Source: Lineus longissimus
Taxonomy: Eukaryota; Nemertea; Pilidiophora; Heteronemertea; Lineidae
Assembly: GCF_910592395.1 (NCBI RefSeq)
Contig: NC_088322.1
Coordinates: 12,769,431 to 12,833,430, forward strand
Length of the DNA stretch: 64,000 nucleotides
Reading direction: 5' to 3'
The notes under the pieces were generated by a model. The model did no database searches and was not told the DNA's origin. It saw nothing but the letters and a program-made list of their open reading frames with translations. Positions within the stretch are counted from its first letter, which is position 1; the number at the start of each line of letters is the position of its first letter. This document shows positions 23,401 to 32,848 of the stretch, piece after piece. Both the position numbers and the translations under genes were made by a program.

Positions 23401-26400
23401 TGTAAATTGTATTTGATGAAATCAATATCAGAGGTGTAATGGTTAGTTACCAGATCATCAACGGGGTGGCTGCCTAGTGACCTCAAAACTTGCCAGCAAT
23501 GCCTATGACAGATGAACGGGCATGGTTTTAGAGATCGTCTAATTTATATGTACTTTATTAATGCAAAGGACTACAATCATTATTACAAGAATCAACATCA
23601 CAAATACACAAACATAGGTATGAAACAAACAAAAAACAATACAACAGGGCCTGATTCTGCTTGGGTACATCTTATACCTCTGCGGCAAAATCACTCGTGA
23701 CCCAAAGGTAATTTTTTGACAGTTAAGAAATACCCCCTGGTTAGGTTGGCGTCTTTTGATGATATTTCTGCTTGTAACTAAATACACTAGCAGGTAATTT
23801 GAATTACCAAATACCCATATATTACCAAACACCCGCTTGCGCGTAGTGGATAATGCAAATAAAGAAAAAAACCAAACACAATACGTTCACCTGACGCCAT
23901 AGAACCCTAGTCATAACACTATCTTACTACCAATATGATGCCTAAACCTACTCTACCTTGTCAATTGCCTTCAAACAGAATATTTGCAAAATGCATAGTA
24001 TGAGTATAATAACAAACATACTATTTCCAGTACAAACGGCCAACATTTCTCTTTGAAAAACTTATCCAGCCTGCGGAAATGTGAGATCTTGGGCACCAGG
24101 AACTGTGCTGTCAGCCGTGTAGTCAGGCTTTCCTTTATGGCTTTACCATTGTCTACGATCCGTTTCGGGTGTCCTAAATGATACAGAAGGCAAGCTCACA
24201 TATTTTGGTGTCAGATATTAAAGTATGAATACACTTGGTGATTCATGACTTATGATAGTAAGTAATCCGTGCGCATAAACACTTGTCAGGGCGTGAAGAT
24301 CCGTAAAACAAGGCTGCATTGAATTAAAGTGTTGATCTGCTTTCCCACTCTTGCTAAAGAATGAAAGGTATGGATGGGCCGGCTACGTAAATGAGATGAG
24401 ACACTCTTTGCTTTTTCGCCCAAAGTATTACCTTTAAGATATTTGGATTGTGTCGATTCATAAGTCAGCCAGTTCTACGCATGTACGTGTGGCCCCAGTG
24501 CGGCAAGGAATATAATACATGTAGTCGACTTTTTCTGGTTCAGAATATGGTGATCAAGTACTTCATGACTCTATAAGTAATAGCACAATTTTGAATGAAC
24601 CTGCCCTGGCGCGATATTAAGTTACATCGATCGTTGCCCAAAGGGAAGAAACCGTATTTTGTTGAAGCACGATCCAAAAATCGAAAATCTATGCTCTGGC
24701 GTGATATTAAGACCATTTTTTCCAATTATTTTTTTTTGACGGGAAAGGTTTTTGCCTCAGCGCGCGTATGAGTGGTACGATCATGTAAACTGCTTTTCCT
24801 GTTTTTCGGGAAGTGACAGATACATGACCAAAGCGTCGTCCTAACTATTTTCAGTTCGAGCTTGCCAATAAATAAACTTCTCTTTTGCAACAAAGAGGGT
24901 TTTGAAGATAGCCTAAAAAGTGAAGGTACCCAAAACCTACCCACAACATGCGGTTATCATGTGATATAAGCATGAGTATTGAGTATCGAGGTCGCCCTAT
25001 GTTAGAAAAATCTAATTTCGTAAAGAAAGCAATTCGATGTTAAAGTAACGGATATCAATCTCTACATTATCTTGGCGTGCTAATTTTGTGCGACAGGTTG
25101 CTTGGAATGAGTGTTTACTGTAAAGATCTTCTGCAAGCAAATATTATTTTCTATCACACTCCTTTTCGTAGATCAATGACCTTTCATAAAGGTGGCTGAA
25201 AATGGTGACGCTAACACTAACTACATTTACTTGAATCAAAGAACTCTGTCATAACCTTAAAGCTTAATTCCACCGTGGCAAGACTGTGATCGATCTCGGC
25301 CATTATCGGCCGCTGCTGTGCTTGGCGATTTTTTTATGATACCTCCTTAATTTGAACTACATAATAACCATTTTGGCGAACGTAGTTTTGCTAATGCATC
25401 AACCGTAGCAGAAAAACGCTTCAGTGAAATCAGGCCTTTAGGTTATCAGCAATCATGGCGAGTGACATACGAAGTTCCTGAGGAGATAAGAGAATATCAA
25501 ATTGCTTCCACGATCTGTCAAAAAGGTAGGCCAATGCCCTGGGGGCCTCAACACAAAAAGAGGTCTATTCTCAAATTTCGCATAACTGAGGGTGAGCCCT
25601 ATCTGTCTCTTGGCAATTATACGGCCAACTTGCTAAGAAAAGTATCACTTTTATAACCCAGGCACGTCTCCCTATTTTATCCCCGGGAGTGTTGTGACTC
25701 TTTCCTACACCGAAATGCAGATACTGGTAGCTGGCCTATTTTTACTCTTCAGTCTGCAGGTCAGCATGCATATTCTTTGGATTGCCTATACAGTGAGCAT
25801 CACAGGCCATAGTTTAGTTCAGAGTTGGCCGACAAACCCCAAAGCAAGCATTGAGTGGTGTTAACCGCCAAATTTTGTGCCTTTTTGTTTTTGTGATTCG
25901 CGAAGGTTTCTGAAGAAAATCAATTTTTAGGGTTTTTAATTTTGTGTACAGCCAACCATATTTTTAGGTTTTGAAAAAAAATGCTTTTGCGATTTATTTT
26001 TGCAAATGTTGATTATTCGCGAAGTCATCCACGAATATAAAATGCTTACAAAAATTTGGCAGTTTGCGGTATATCACTGGGTGTCTTAAAAAGATGACTT
26101 CGTCAAACTGTTTAAAAAGAATCTTCAAAACCAATGAAATCAAACCGAACCAAATCAAACCAAACCGATGGCTATGACTATTGTGGGCTTCGAGTTTATT
26201 TTGGGAGACCCGGTACGTCAACTATTTGTCTTCCGGCCATGACCCTAACTGCTGGCATATTATTAATCATCTACATGCCATTCCCAAGTTCCCGACGACA
26301 TATTTTTTCTCCCCTTAAGTGTTGTATCGTAATTTCGCATTCCATCAACGCCTTGGAACCATGGTCACATGGAAGACCAGTAAAGCCTCTCATTTGTTTG

Positions 26401-26850
26401 TGTCATTGATTGCATAGAATTGCCTGAAAACCTAAAAGTACGAGTGAGTAATTGAGGGACATATGACTGATATAAGTGCTAAGCATTAGATAATATGCTT
26501 CTGGTGACTGATTAACCGATTTTGTAGTGGATGGAAAGCACTCACCCTTTGGTGTGTTATCTAGTTTTCTATGTGGGCATGTTATTGAAGAAGCATAGAG
26601 TGCAGGGGTGGGGCAGCACTTCCAAGTCAAGTTGAGCAGATGTTAGTTGGTTTTGAGTTCTCTGCACACTGCAGCTACGGACTCCGCAGCAGCAAGACCT
26701 CATTTGAGGTTCTTGTTATCGTATGCAATGAACACTGCGACCTCAACTAATCCCATATATCACTGCATTTACACGTACCGTACATTTCTGGTGTCCACAA
26801 GGCACTTTTTTCCTGACATCACAATACAAAAGGTAGTTTATGGATTGACG
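17401..26850. other. Long gene-poor stretch
   Basis: No protein-coding gene is recognised. Minor structure includes a direct repeat at 18403 and 18500 (both with 'gattgg.gtttgcataa'), a 13-bp perfect hairpin at 20634-20662, and a direct repeat 'ctggcg.gatattaag' at 24606 and 24696. AT-rich sequence with 'cgcgaga'/'attcgcg' motifs near 20430-20580 and 25890-26040 looks like fragments of dispersed repeats. Open frames here are short and featureless. Confidence 0.45.
20634..20662. repeat. Short perfect inverted repeat (13-bp arms, 3-nt loop)
   Basis: The left arm is CAATAAATTATAG at 20634-20646, the loop is TCG, and the right arm is CTATAATTTATTG at 20650-20662. It is AT-rich and of unknown significance. 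Confidence 0.8.
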
Positions 26851-26980
26851 ACAATAGTGAGGTTTCGCAACCACCCGGTTAGGCCCTACGACGACGTTTA
26901 TCTATTGTGTGAGTTCACCCGAACAATAGATAAACGTCGTCGTAGGGCCTAACCGGGTGGTTTCGAAACCTCACTATTAT
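26851..26980. mobile_element. 130-bp foldback element (putative MITE) with 4-bp target duplication
   Basis: Two 58-bp arms (26851-26908 and 26923-26980) are inverted copies with only two mismatches, around a 14-nt loop (GTGAGTTCACCCGA) that is itself partly palindromic. The outer ends read ACAATAGTGAGG and CCTCACTATTAT. The bases immediately outside are GACG on both sides (26847-26850 and 26981-26984), consistent with a 4-bp target-site duplication. There is no coding capacity. It lies 143 bp from the LTR retrotransposon but is not part of it. Confidence 0.7.
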
Positions 26981-27123
26981 GACGGGCGCCGACGTGCATT
27001 ATGTCGTAAAGCAATAGGATCATTTCAATTAAGTAACTACTCGCGCATCCCAATCGTGATTTTAATCCTTTTCTTTTTCAACTTAAGAGTTTTTATGCCT
27101 GGAGCAAGCACGCTTAGCTGCTT

Positions 27124-27321
27124 TGTAGTGTGTTCCCTTCCACACCATTCCAAACCAACGAACACGATGACGAATCTCTGCTTTATTCGTTTATTGATAC
27201 TCAGTATAAATTGTGAACTTGACACGCCGATAACAATAATAACAACCCAACATGGCTCCGCGCTTGCGCAGCTAGCACCTTCAACAAGAAAAACACAAGA
27301 GCAAATAAATCGACCACTACA
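27124..27321 (-). repeat. 3' LTR of the Gypsy element
   Basis: 198 bp, TG...CA with 7-bp inverted ends (TGTAGTG/CACTACA). On the minus strand it holds two AATAAA signals close together (27190-27195 and 27182-27187), which could direct polyadenylation. An NRF-1-like TGCGCAAGCGCG lies at 27259-27270. Confidence 0.95.
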
Positions 27322-27333
27322 TCTCCTCCCCCC
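27322..27333 (-). other. Polypurine tract
   Basis: On the minus strand GGGGGGAGGAGA lies immediately upstream of the 3' LTR. This is the expected place and composition for the plus-strand DNA synthesis primer. Confidence 0.9.
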
Positions 27334-27608
27334 AGAAAGTGCAAGAAGAGACATAGAGAATCCCAAAGCAAAATGACCAACTACCAGTACAAACCATGTA
27401 CTATATCAACAGCCCCAAGACCTGAGCAAGGCTCAATCTATAACAAAACAATATATTACTCTACCATCAGTGAAATAACATCACCAAGCTCCCTGCGGTA
27501 AATCCTATAGTACTCCTAATACACGAAATTATACATAAACAGAAATATGCAGGTTCAGTCATAATCCACAGACCACAAATTAGAATCTAACCACGGCTAC
27601 ACTAGAAT

Positions 27609-30600
27609 CTAATCATACCACAACTTAAGTTGAGACACATGTCTGGTCTCTAGTCTATTCTTGTCTTTCTTAACTCTAAATGTTACAGGCGAAACCTGTT
27701 CAACAATCTCATATGGCCCTTTCCATCTAGGAGCCAACTTCTTCGAGAAATTCTTCTCAGCAGAAGACATATAGTGAGTCATTAACCAAACAACATCACC
27801 AACTTTGAAAGTAACAGGAGATTTAGATTTATCATATGCTATCTTGTTCTCACTTTGAACTTTCTCCATCTGACACAAAGCAGCATCTGCCCTCTCCCTA
27901 TCCAGAGTTTCCTTCTTCACCATGAATGAATGAAAATTACTACCCTTACCCTCATCTTGAGATGTTTGTGGACTCAGAACATTTACTATTGGTGATTGGA
28001 TTGCTCTGGAGAGAGAAAGTTCAGCTGGACTGAATCCAGTGGCACGATTCACAGCAGAATTCATAGCAAATCTAATCTCACTCAGATGAATATCCCAAGT
28101 TCTGTGATCACCACCAGCCTGAAATACCTCAGCTTGCAACATAGCTCTGAGATCTCTATTGGCTCTTTCCACCCAATTTGCTTGAGGGTGGTATGGAGAG
28201 CAATAAATCTGTTTAACTCCCCACTTTGTGCACACCGCCTTTAGAGTTCTACTAACAAATTGAGGACCATTATCTGATACGAGGTACTTACAGGGACCAA
28301 ATCTAGTGAAAACCTCTCTAACAAGTACAAGAGCAACATCCTTGCCTCTAGCCTTCTTTAGTGGGAATAATTCAACCCATTTAGAGAAATGATCTCTGAC
28401 CACTAACACATTTTTATGTGAAGAGTAAGATGCGGGTAACGGACCAACCAGATCCACAGCAAGTAATTCCCAGGGCCTACTACTCTTGATTGGTTCCATG
28501 GGACCAGCAGGTTTCCTGTAGATTGGCTTAGTGACCTGACACACTTTACACGTCTTCACAAAGTTTCGAACATCTTTACCAACACCTGGCCAAACAAAGT
28601 TTTGCAAAACTCTCTTCAAAGTATTAGATCTTCCTCTATGACCAGCGGTCGGCTCAGAATGTAAGCTATACATGACATGAGATCTGAGAACCTTAGGAAC
28701 AACAATCTGTGTTCCTTTGACTAACATACCAGACTCGATCGAACAGTCTTTGTACAAATTGGTTCTTGGTTTCACCGCTTTACCTTCAGATGTAATATAC
28801 TCAAAGATAGGTCTCAGCTCTGGATCCTGCAATTGTATGAGTATCAACTCAGATGGTTTAAGAAGCAACTGACTAGGAACATCCGACCCATAGCCATGCG
28901 ATCCTATGCCACCACGACCCGGTATTGCCAGTGGAGGATCGGGAACCACCTCCCGACAAGCAGAACAAAGAAAATCTATTTCTCTTGCTTCGTCCACAGA
29001 CACGCCCACACAATGGTCAAGATACCAGCGATCACACTTGTCGCATTGGATCCAATCCTCATATTCGGCAGTATCACTAGGTGTACACTCAGGATCAGAA
29101 CAACGCTCTATCTGAACCTCATTCACTACAAACACACCAATGGTATAAACAGCTTCAAATCTGGAATCCCTACTCAAAGCATCTGGTACAATGTTCTGCT
29201 TCCCAGGTCTATACTTGACCTCAAAATCAAAGTTTTGTACTCTCAACACCCATCTATAGAGTAAAGGTGGCAAATTGGATCTCCTGAAAATCCATGTCAA
29301 AGCTTGGTGGTCACTATACACCACCGTGTGTCTCCCTTCCAAGAGTGATCTAAATTTCTCCAAACCCCATACAACTGCTAGAATTTCTCTGTTAGTTGTA
29401 CTGTAATTTCTCTCATGCACGTTCAACGTCCTACTTGCATAAGCCAAGACTTTCAGGATTCCATCTTGCCACTGGTACAAGGCTGCACCAAGCCCAACTC
29501 CTGAAGCATCAGTATGTAGCTCAAACTCACCAGAGGCCTCAGAGTGTGCCAAAATTGGAGCTTCACACAATTTCTTTTTCAGTGCTTCAAACGAATTTTG
29601 ACATTCCACTGACCATGACCAAGGAACTTTGTCCCGTCTTAGATGAAAGAGAGGCTCTGCAGTGCTCGAAAGATTGGGAATGAACTTACCAAACCAAGTT
29701 ACCATACCCAAAAATCTGTCCATCTCTTTACGGTTGACAGGAGGAGCATAATTAAGGATGGCCTCAACTTTACCTGGGTCAGTTGAAAAACCTTCTGAAG
29801 ACACTCCTAACCCAAGGTACTTAGCAGACTGCAAAAGGAACCGACTTTTAGGAAGAGAAGCTGTCAGACCTGCCTCTTTCAGACACTGTAAAACCTTTCT
29901 TAGATGAATCAAGTGTTCCTGGATCGTTAAGCTGTAGACCAGTATGTCATCAATATTGACCTTTACACATTCTCCTAATAGGCCTGCTTTGGTCAAAATC
30001 TTCTCCATCAACCTCTGAAAGGTGGCACTTCCGTTTTTGCAACCAAATGGCATCACCCGGAACTGATAAAGAGGGAAATTTTCCCCGGCAGAGAAAGCCG
30101 TGAGTTCACGATCTTCTGCCCTAAGCCCCACCTGATAGTAGCCACTTTTCAAATCTATCACAGAGAAAACCTTGGCCCCATTCAAGTTGCTCATGACATG
30201 ATCAAGTTTTTTTATATGATATGCATCGAACTTAGTTACCGAATTCAACTTCCTCAGATCAACACACATCCTATATGATTTATCAGGTTTGGGAATCATA
30301 ATAATAGGCGACCTCCAAGGACCTTTAGCTTCCTCAATCACACCCTTAGCAAGCATATCATCAAGTTGTGGCTTGAGTGACTCTTCCTTACCTGGAGTCA
30401 AATTGTAAGGCTTCTGCCTAATCGGTGCAACATCTTCAATCAGCTCGATTTCGTGCTCAATTACAGTTGTATGACCTAGTGTTTCACTAAATACTTCAGG
30501 AAACTCCTGCTTCAGTTTCTGAATCTCAGATTCTCTTTGTTCAGGACTAATCAGTGAAGTGGGTACTTCACACGATGTATCACCAGAAACGTCGTCTTTG

Positions 30601-32303
30601 TGGTTTGCAAGAGACTCACTCAAACTGGATATGGTCTCAACAGTGCAAGGAGTATGATCGAGCAATGGCCACTTAACTATGGGTTTGTGTGGAGTCCAAT
30701 ATGACCCTTCCCCAAAATCAACAGTTAACCCAGACTTGTATATGAAGTCCCTACCAACCAATACTGGAGAATCTAGCTTGCAAACCACTACACACTCTAC
30801 TGCCAAAGGTACACCAGCACATTCAAGATCAAGCATGGCTACACCAAGAGTGTCAACTTGACTACCCTCAAACCACGAAAGAGACAACTTTTTGTCTGAG
30901 ACAATTTCAACACCAACTTCTTCACACAGGTCTCTGGTTACCATGGTGACTGCACTTCCACTATCAACCAAGCCTTTCACAGACTTACCAGCAACTGATA
31001 ATTGAACATGAGGTTCAACCATTCTCAAATCAGTTTTTACAAATTTGTTCGGCTTTACTTCAACCTTCTTATGGGAACCGGCTTCAGACTTGCTACTACC
31101 GGAATTATCAAGCTTCCGATTTGGACACTGGTACCTTTTGTGACCAAGTTCACCACAACCGTAGCAAGCATCATTGTATTTACCACCTGGTTTCTTTACA
31201 AAATCTGGTCTCTTCACAAAATCTGTTTTCTTACTAAGAAAAGAGTCCAACTTAGGGGTAGAATCTAACTTTTTCTTATTGTCTAGCATGAGATGCTTTT
31301 CTAACACATAGCTGTCCGAAAACTGAGCCAACTGAAACAGACTGTCCCCTTCCCTCTCAATTAATTTCAAATGTAACTGTTCATCTCTAACTGTTGAAAT
31401 AAACTGGTCAACCACAATTTTTCTGAAAATGTCAGAAGCTTCATCATCCTCTAACAACCTTTTCGACGGGGTTGTCCAATGTCTGAAGTACGCCTCCAAT
31501 CGCGATGCGTAATCCAAGAACGTCTCGGATCTTTCTTTGGTGTCAGTACGGAACTTGGAGCGACAGGCAGACGGAGTTAAGCGATAGCGTAACAAAATCG
31601 CTTTTTTTACAGTATCGAAGTTACCACGATCCGCTAGCGGGACCGCAAAGTAAGCTGATTGCGCACTATCTGAGAGAAACGGCTCTAATGCTGCACACCA
31701 TTCATCTCTGTCGATCTTGTACCGAGTTGCCAGATTCTCGAACGTTTGCAGCCAAAGCACCACATCGTCAGTTTTTGCAATCTTCGAAAACTCCTTGATG
31801 GGTATGAATCGGCGTTCCCTCTTGGGCATCTTGTCAACGATCGACTCAATGGATTCACGCATGATCCGATTGTTCTCATCTCTCTCTTCCCTGAATGTTT
31901 CCAACATTCTCATAAACACTGCCGGATCAGTATTAGTAGGTGGTGGCGGGGATACTGACGAAGTTGCCACCATTGCCATAAGAAAAGGATCCTTTAGGTC
32001 TTTCAACTCGGATAGCGCTATAACTCTCTCCGCTTTATCTTTGTACTCAGCAGAGTTCAGCCCATTTTCCGTACACAAAACATTTATATAATCACTCGTA
32101 TATCGCCTGAGCGATTCAGCAATTGCTACAGTCGGCAACACAGGAAACTTAGCTGCCATTTTCGAAGGCGTTTTTGGCAATGGCATAGCAATACCCACAA
32201 CCACACAAACAGAAGTGTTCACTCTAACGAAAGGAACAAGCAGCAGCAGGAGAAAGCAGCAGCAAACACTATCAATAAGCATGTAATGTAGCAGCCGTAA
32301 CAT
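27609..32303 (-). CDS. Gag-Pol polyprotein of the Gypsy element, with PHD-like insert
   Basis: One uninterrupted 1564-codon frame. Gag/capsid spans about residues 165-345, and its C-terminal part is SCAN-like. A CCHC zinc knuckle follows (C380-x2-C-x4-H-x4-C393). Protease has D447-S-G. Reverse transcriptase (about 620-850) has D717 and D785-D786. RNase H has D932, E973, D998 and D1041. A PHD-like finger (Cys1068 to Cys1116) sits before integrase. Integrase has an HHCC finger (H1215, H1222, C1252, C1255), a core with D1284, D1344 and E1379, and a C-terminal GPY/F module (about 1518-1560). Gag and Pol are fused without a frameshift. The first ATG would add a hydrophobic leader; Met40 (32186) or Met49 (32159, AAAATGG) is a likelier start. 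Oddities: Asn783 replaces the aromatic residue of the RT YxDD box, and the last integrase spacing is one residue short. Function: reverse transcription and integration of the element's RNA. Confidence 0.95.
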   Translation of the reverse strand: MLRLLHYMLIDSVCCCFLLLLLVPFVRVNTSVCVVVGIAMPLPKTPSKMAAKFPVLPTVAIAESLRRYTSDYINVLCTENGLNSAEYKDKAERVIALSELKDLKDPFLMAMVATSSVSPPPPTNTDPAVFMRMLETFREERDENNRIMRESIESIVDKMPKRERRFIPIKEFSKIAKTDDVVLWLQTFENLATRYKIDRDEWCAALEPFLSDSAQSAYFAVPLADRGNFDTVKKAILLRYRLTPSACRSKFRTDTKERSETFLDYASRLEAYFRHWTTPSKRLLEDDEASDIFRKIVVDQFISTVRDEQLHLKLIEREGDSLFQLAQFSDSYVLEKHLMLDNKKKLDSTPKLDSFLSKKTDFVKRPDFVKKPGGKYNDACYGCGELGHKRYQCPNRKLDNSGSSKSEAGSHKKVEVKPNKFVKTDLRMVEPHVQLSVAGKSVKGLVDSGSAVTMVTRDLCEEVGVEIVSDKKLSLSWFEGSQVDTLGVAMLDLECAGVPLAVECVVVCKLDSPVLVGRDFIYKSGLTVDFGEGSYWTPHKPIVKWPLLDHTPCTVETISSLSESLANHKDDVSGDTSCEVPTSLISPEQRESEIQKLKQEFPEVFSETLGHTTVIEHEIELIEDVAPIRQKPYNLTPGKEESLKPQLDDMLAKGVIEEAKGPWRSPIIMIPKPDKSYRMCVDLRKLNSVTKFDAYHIKKLDHVMSNLNGAKVFSVIDLKSGYYQVGLRAEDRELTAFSAGENFPLYQFRVMPFGCKNGSATFQRLMEKILTKAGLLGECVKVNIDDILVYSLTIQEHLIHLRKVLQCLKEAGLTASLPKSRFLLQSAKYLGLGVSSEGFSTDPGKVEAILNYAPPVNRKEMDRFLGMVTWFGKFIPNLSSTAEPLFHLRRDKVPWSWSVECQNSFEALKKKLCEAPILAHSEASGEFELHTDASGVGLGAALYQWQDGILKVLAYASRTLNVHERNYSTTNREILAVVWGLEKFRSLLEGRHTVVYSDHQALTWIFRRSNLPPLLYRWVLRVQNFDFEVKYRPGKQNIVPDALSRDSRFEAVYTIGVFVVNEVQIERCSDPECTPSDTAEYEDWIQCDKCDRWYLDHCVGVSVDEAREIDFLCSACREVVPDPPLAIPGRGGIGSHGYGSDVPSQLLLKPSELILIQLQDPELRPIFEYITSEGKAVKPRTNLYKDCSIESGMLVKGTQIVVPKVLRSHVMYSLHSEPTAGHRGRSNTLKRVLQNFVWPGVGKDVRNFVKTCKVCQVTKPIYRKPAGPMEPIKSSRPWELLAVDLVGPLPASYSSHKNVLVVRDHFSKWVELFPLKKARGKDVALVLVREVFTRFGPCKYLVSDNGPQFVSRTLKAVCTKWGVKQIYCSPYHPQANWVERANRDLRAMLQAEVFQAGGDHRTWDIHLSEIRFAMNSAVNRATGFSPAELSLSRAIQSPIVNVLSPQTSQDEGKGSNFHSFMVKKETLDRERADAALCQMEKVQSENKIAYDKSKSPVTFKVGDVVWLMTHYMSSAEKNFSKKLAPRWKGPYEIVEQVSPVTFRVKKDKNRLETRHVSQLKLWYD

Positions 32304-32636
32304 GGACTATTTCATGCAGCAACAGTCAAAAAGTCAGCAAAAGCAACATGCAGCCTCGAAGCGAATGTCAATATATCAAATATCTTACCAATAAACACAC
32401 TTCACCTGTACCAGGTCGTACAGTTTACTTGCACCAGGTCGTACAACCAACCCACACTATCGGGAAGTGCAGTACTACACACTAGGTTGTGTGTACATTT
32501 ACAGTACATGGGCATGTACATCTGATGCACAGCGAGATTACATGTGCACCTGCTCCGGTCAGCACAAGGCCAGCGTTTTGCACTTTGGAAGCGCAAAAAA
32601 GTCCACAGAATTAGAGTTCTAAAATTCGAGTTCTAA
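32304..32636 (-). other. Untranslated leader of the Gypsy element
   Basis: This lies between the primer-binding site and the first ATG of the polyprotein. It contains two direct copies of a 13-bp motif (plus strand ACCAGGTCGTACA at 32410-32422 and 32433-32445). By analogy with other LTR elements, packaging or dimerisation signals could lie here. That is inference. Confidence 0.7.
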
Positions 32637-32649
32637 ACGTTGGGCGCCA
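32637..32649 (-). other. Primer-binding site (tRNA-Lys type)
   Basis: On the minus strand TGGCGCCCAACGT begins one nucleotide after the 5' LTR. It matches 13 nt of the known primer-site type complementary to the 3' end of tRNA-Lys(CUU), the same class of primer used by several retroviruses. The match stops after 13 nt. Confidence 0.85.
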
Positions 32650-32650
32650 A

Positions 32651-32848
32651 TGTAGTGTGTTCCCTTCCACACCATTCCAAACCAACGAACACGATGACGA
32701 ATCTCTGCTTTATTCGTTTATTGATACTCAGTATAAATTGTGAACTTGACACGCCGATAACAATAATAACAACCCAACATGGCTCCGCGCTTGCGCAGCT
32801 AGCACCTTCAACAAGAAAAACACAAGAGCAAATAAATCGACCACTACA
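32651..32848 (-). repeat. 5' LTR (promoter LTR) of the Gypsy element
   Basis: Reads as identical to the copy at 27124-27321. It contains a perfect match to the NRF-1 consensus (minus strand TGCGCAAGCGCG, 32786-32797) followed by a CCATGTT (YY1-like) motif. No canonical TATA box is present; the nearest is TTTATAC. Promoter activity is inferred from position. Confidence 0.95.

Larger units (their letters stand above)
27124..32848 (-). mobile_element. Complete Ty3/Gypsy-type LTR retrotransposon
   Basis: This 5725-bp element is flanked by 198-bp LTRs that I read as identical. Each LTR begins TGTAGTG and ends CACTACA. The host bases GCTT occur directly outside both ends, a 4-bp target duplication. 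Transcription runs on the minus strand, so the 5' LTR is at 32651-32848. A tRNA-Lys primer site, an untranslated leader, one long Gag-Pol frame and a polypurine tract follow in the expected order. There is no envelope gene: only about 290 nt lie between the stop codon and the 3' LTR. Identical LTRs imply a very recent insertion. The order protease, RT, RNase H, (PHD), integrase is that of Metaviridae. It ends in a GPY/F region and I see no chromodomain. Confidence 0.96.

Noticed and set aside
26957-27376. 139-residue plus-strand frame and its minus-strand shadow
   Set aside because: Runs through the retrotransposon LTR; the same frame recurs at the other LTR (32640-32912), so it is LTR sequence, not a gene.
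32402-32596. Minus-strand frame upstream of the polyprotein
   Set aside because: Within the untranslated leader of the retrotransposon and includes its direct repeats; no sign of function.
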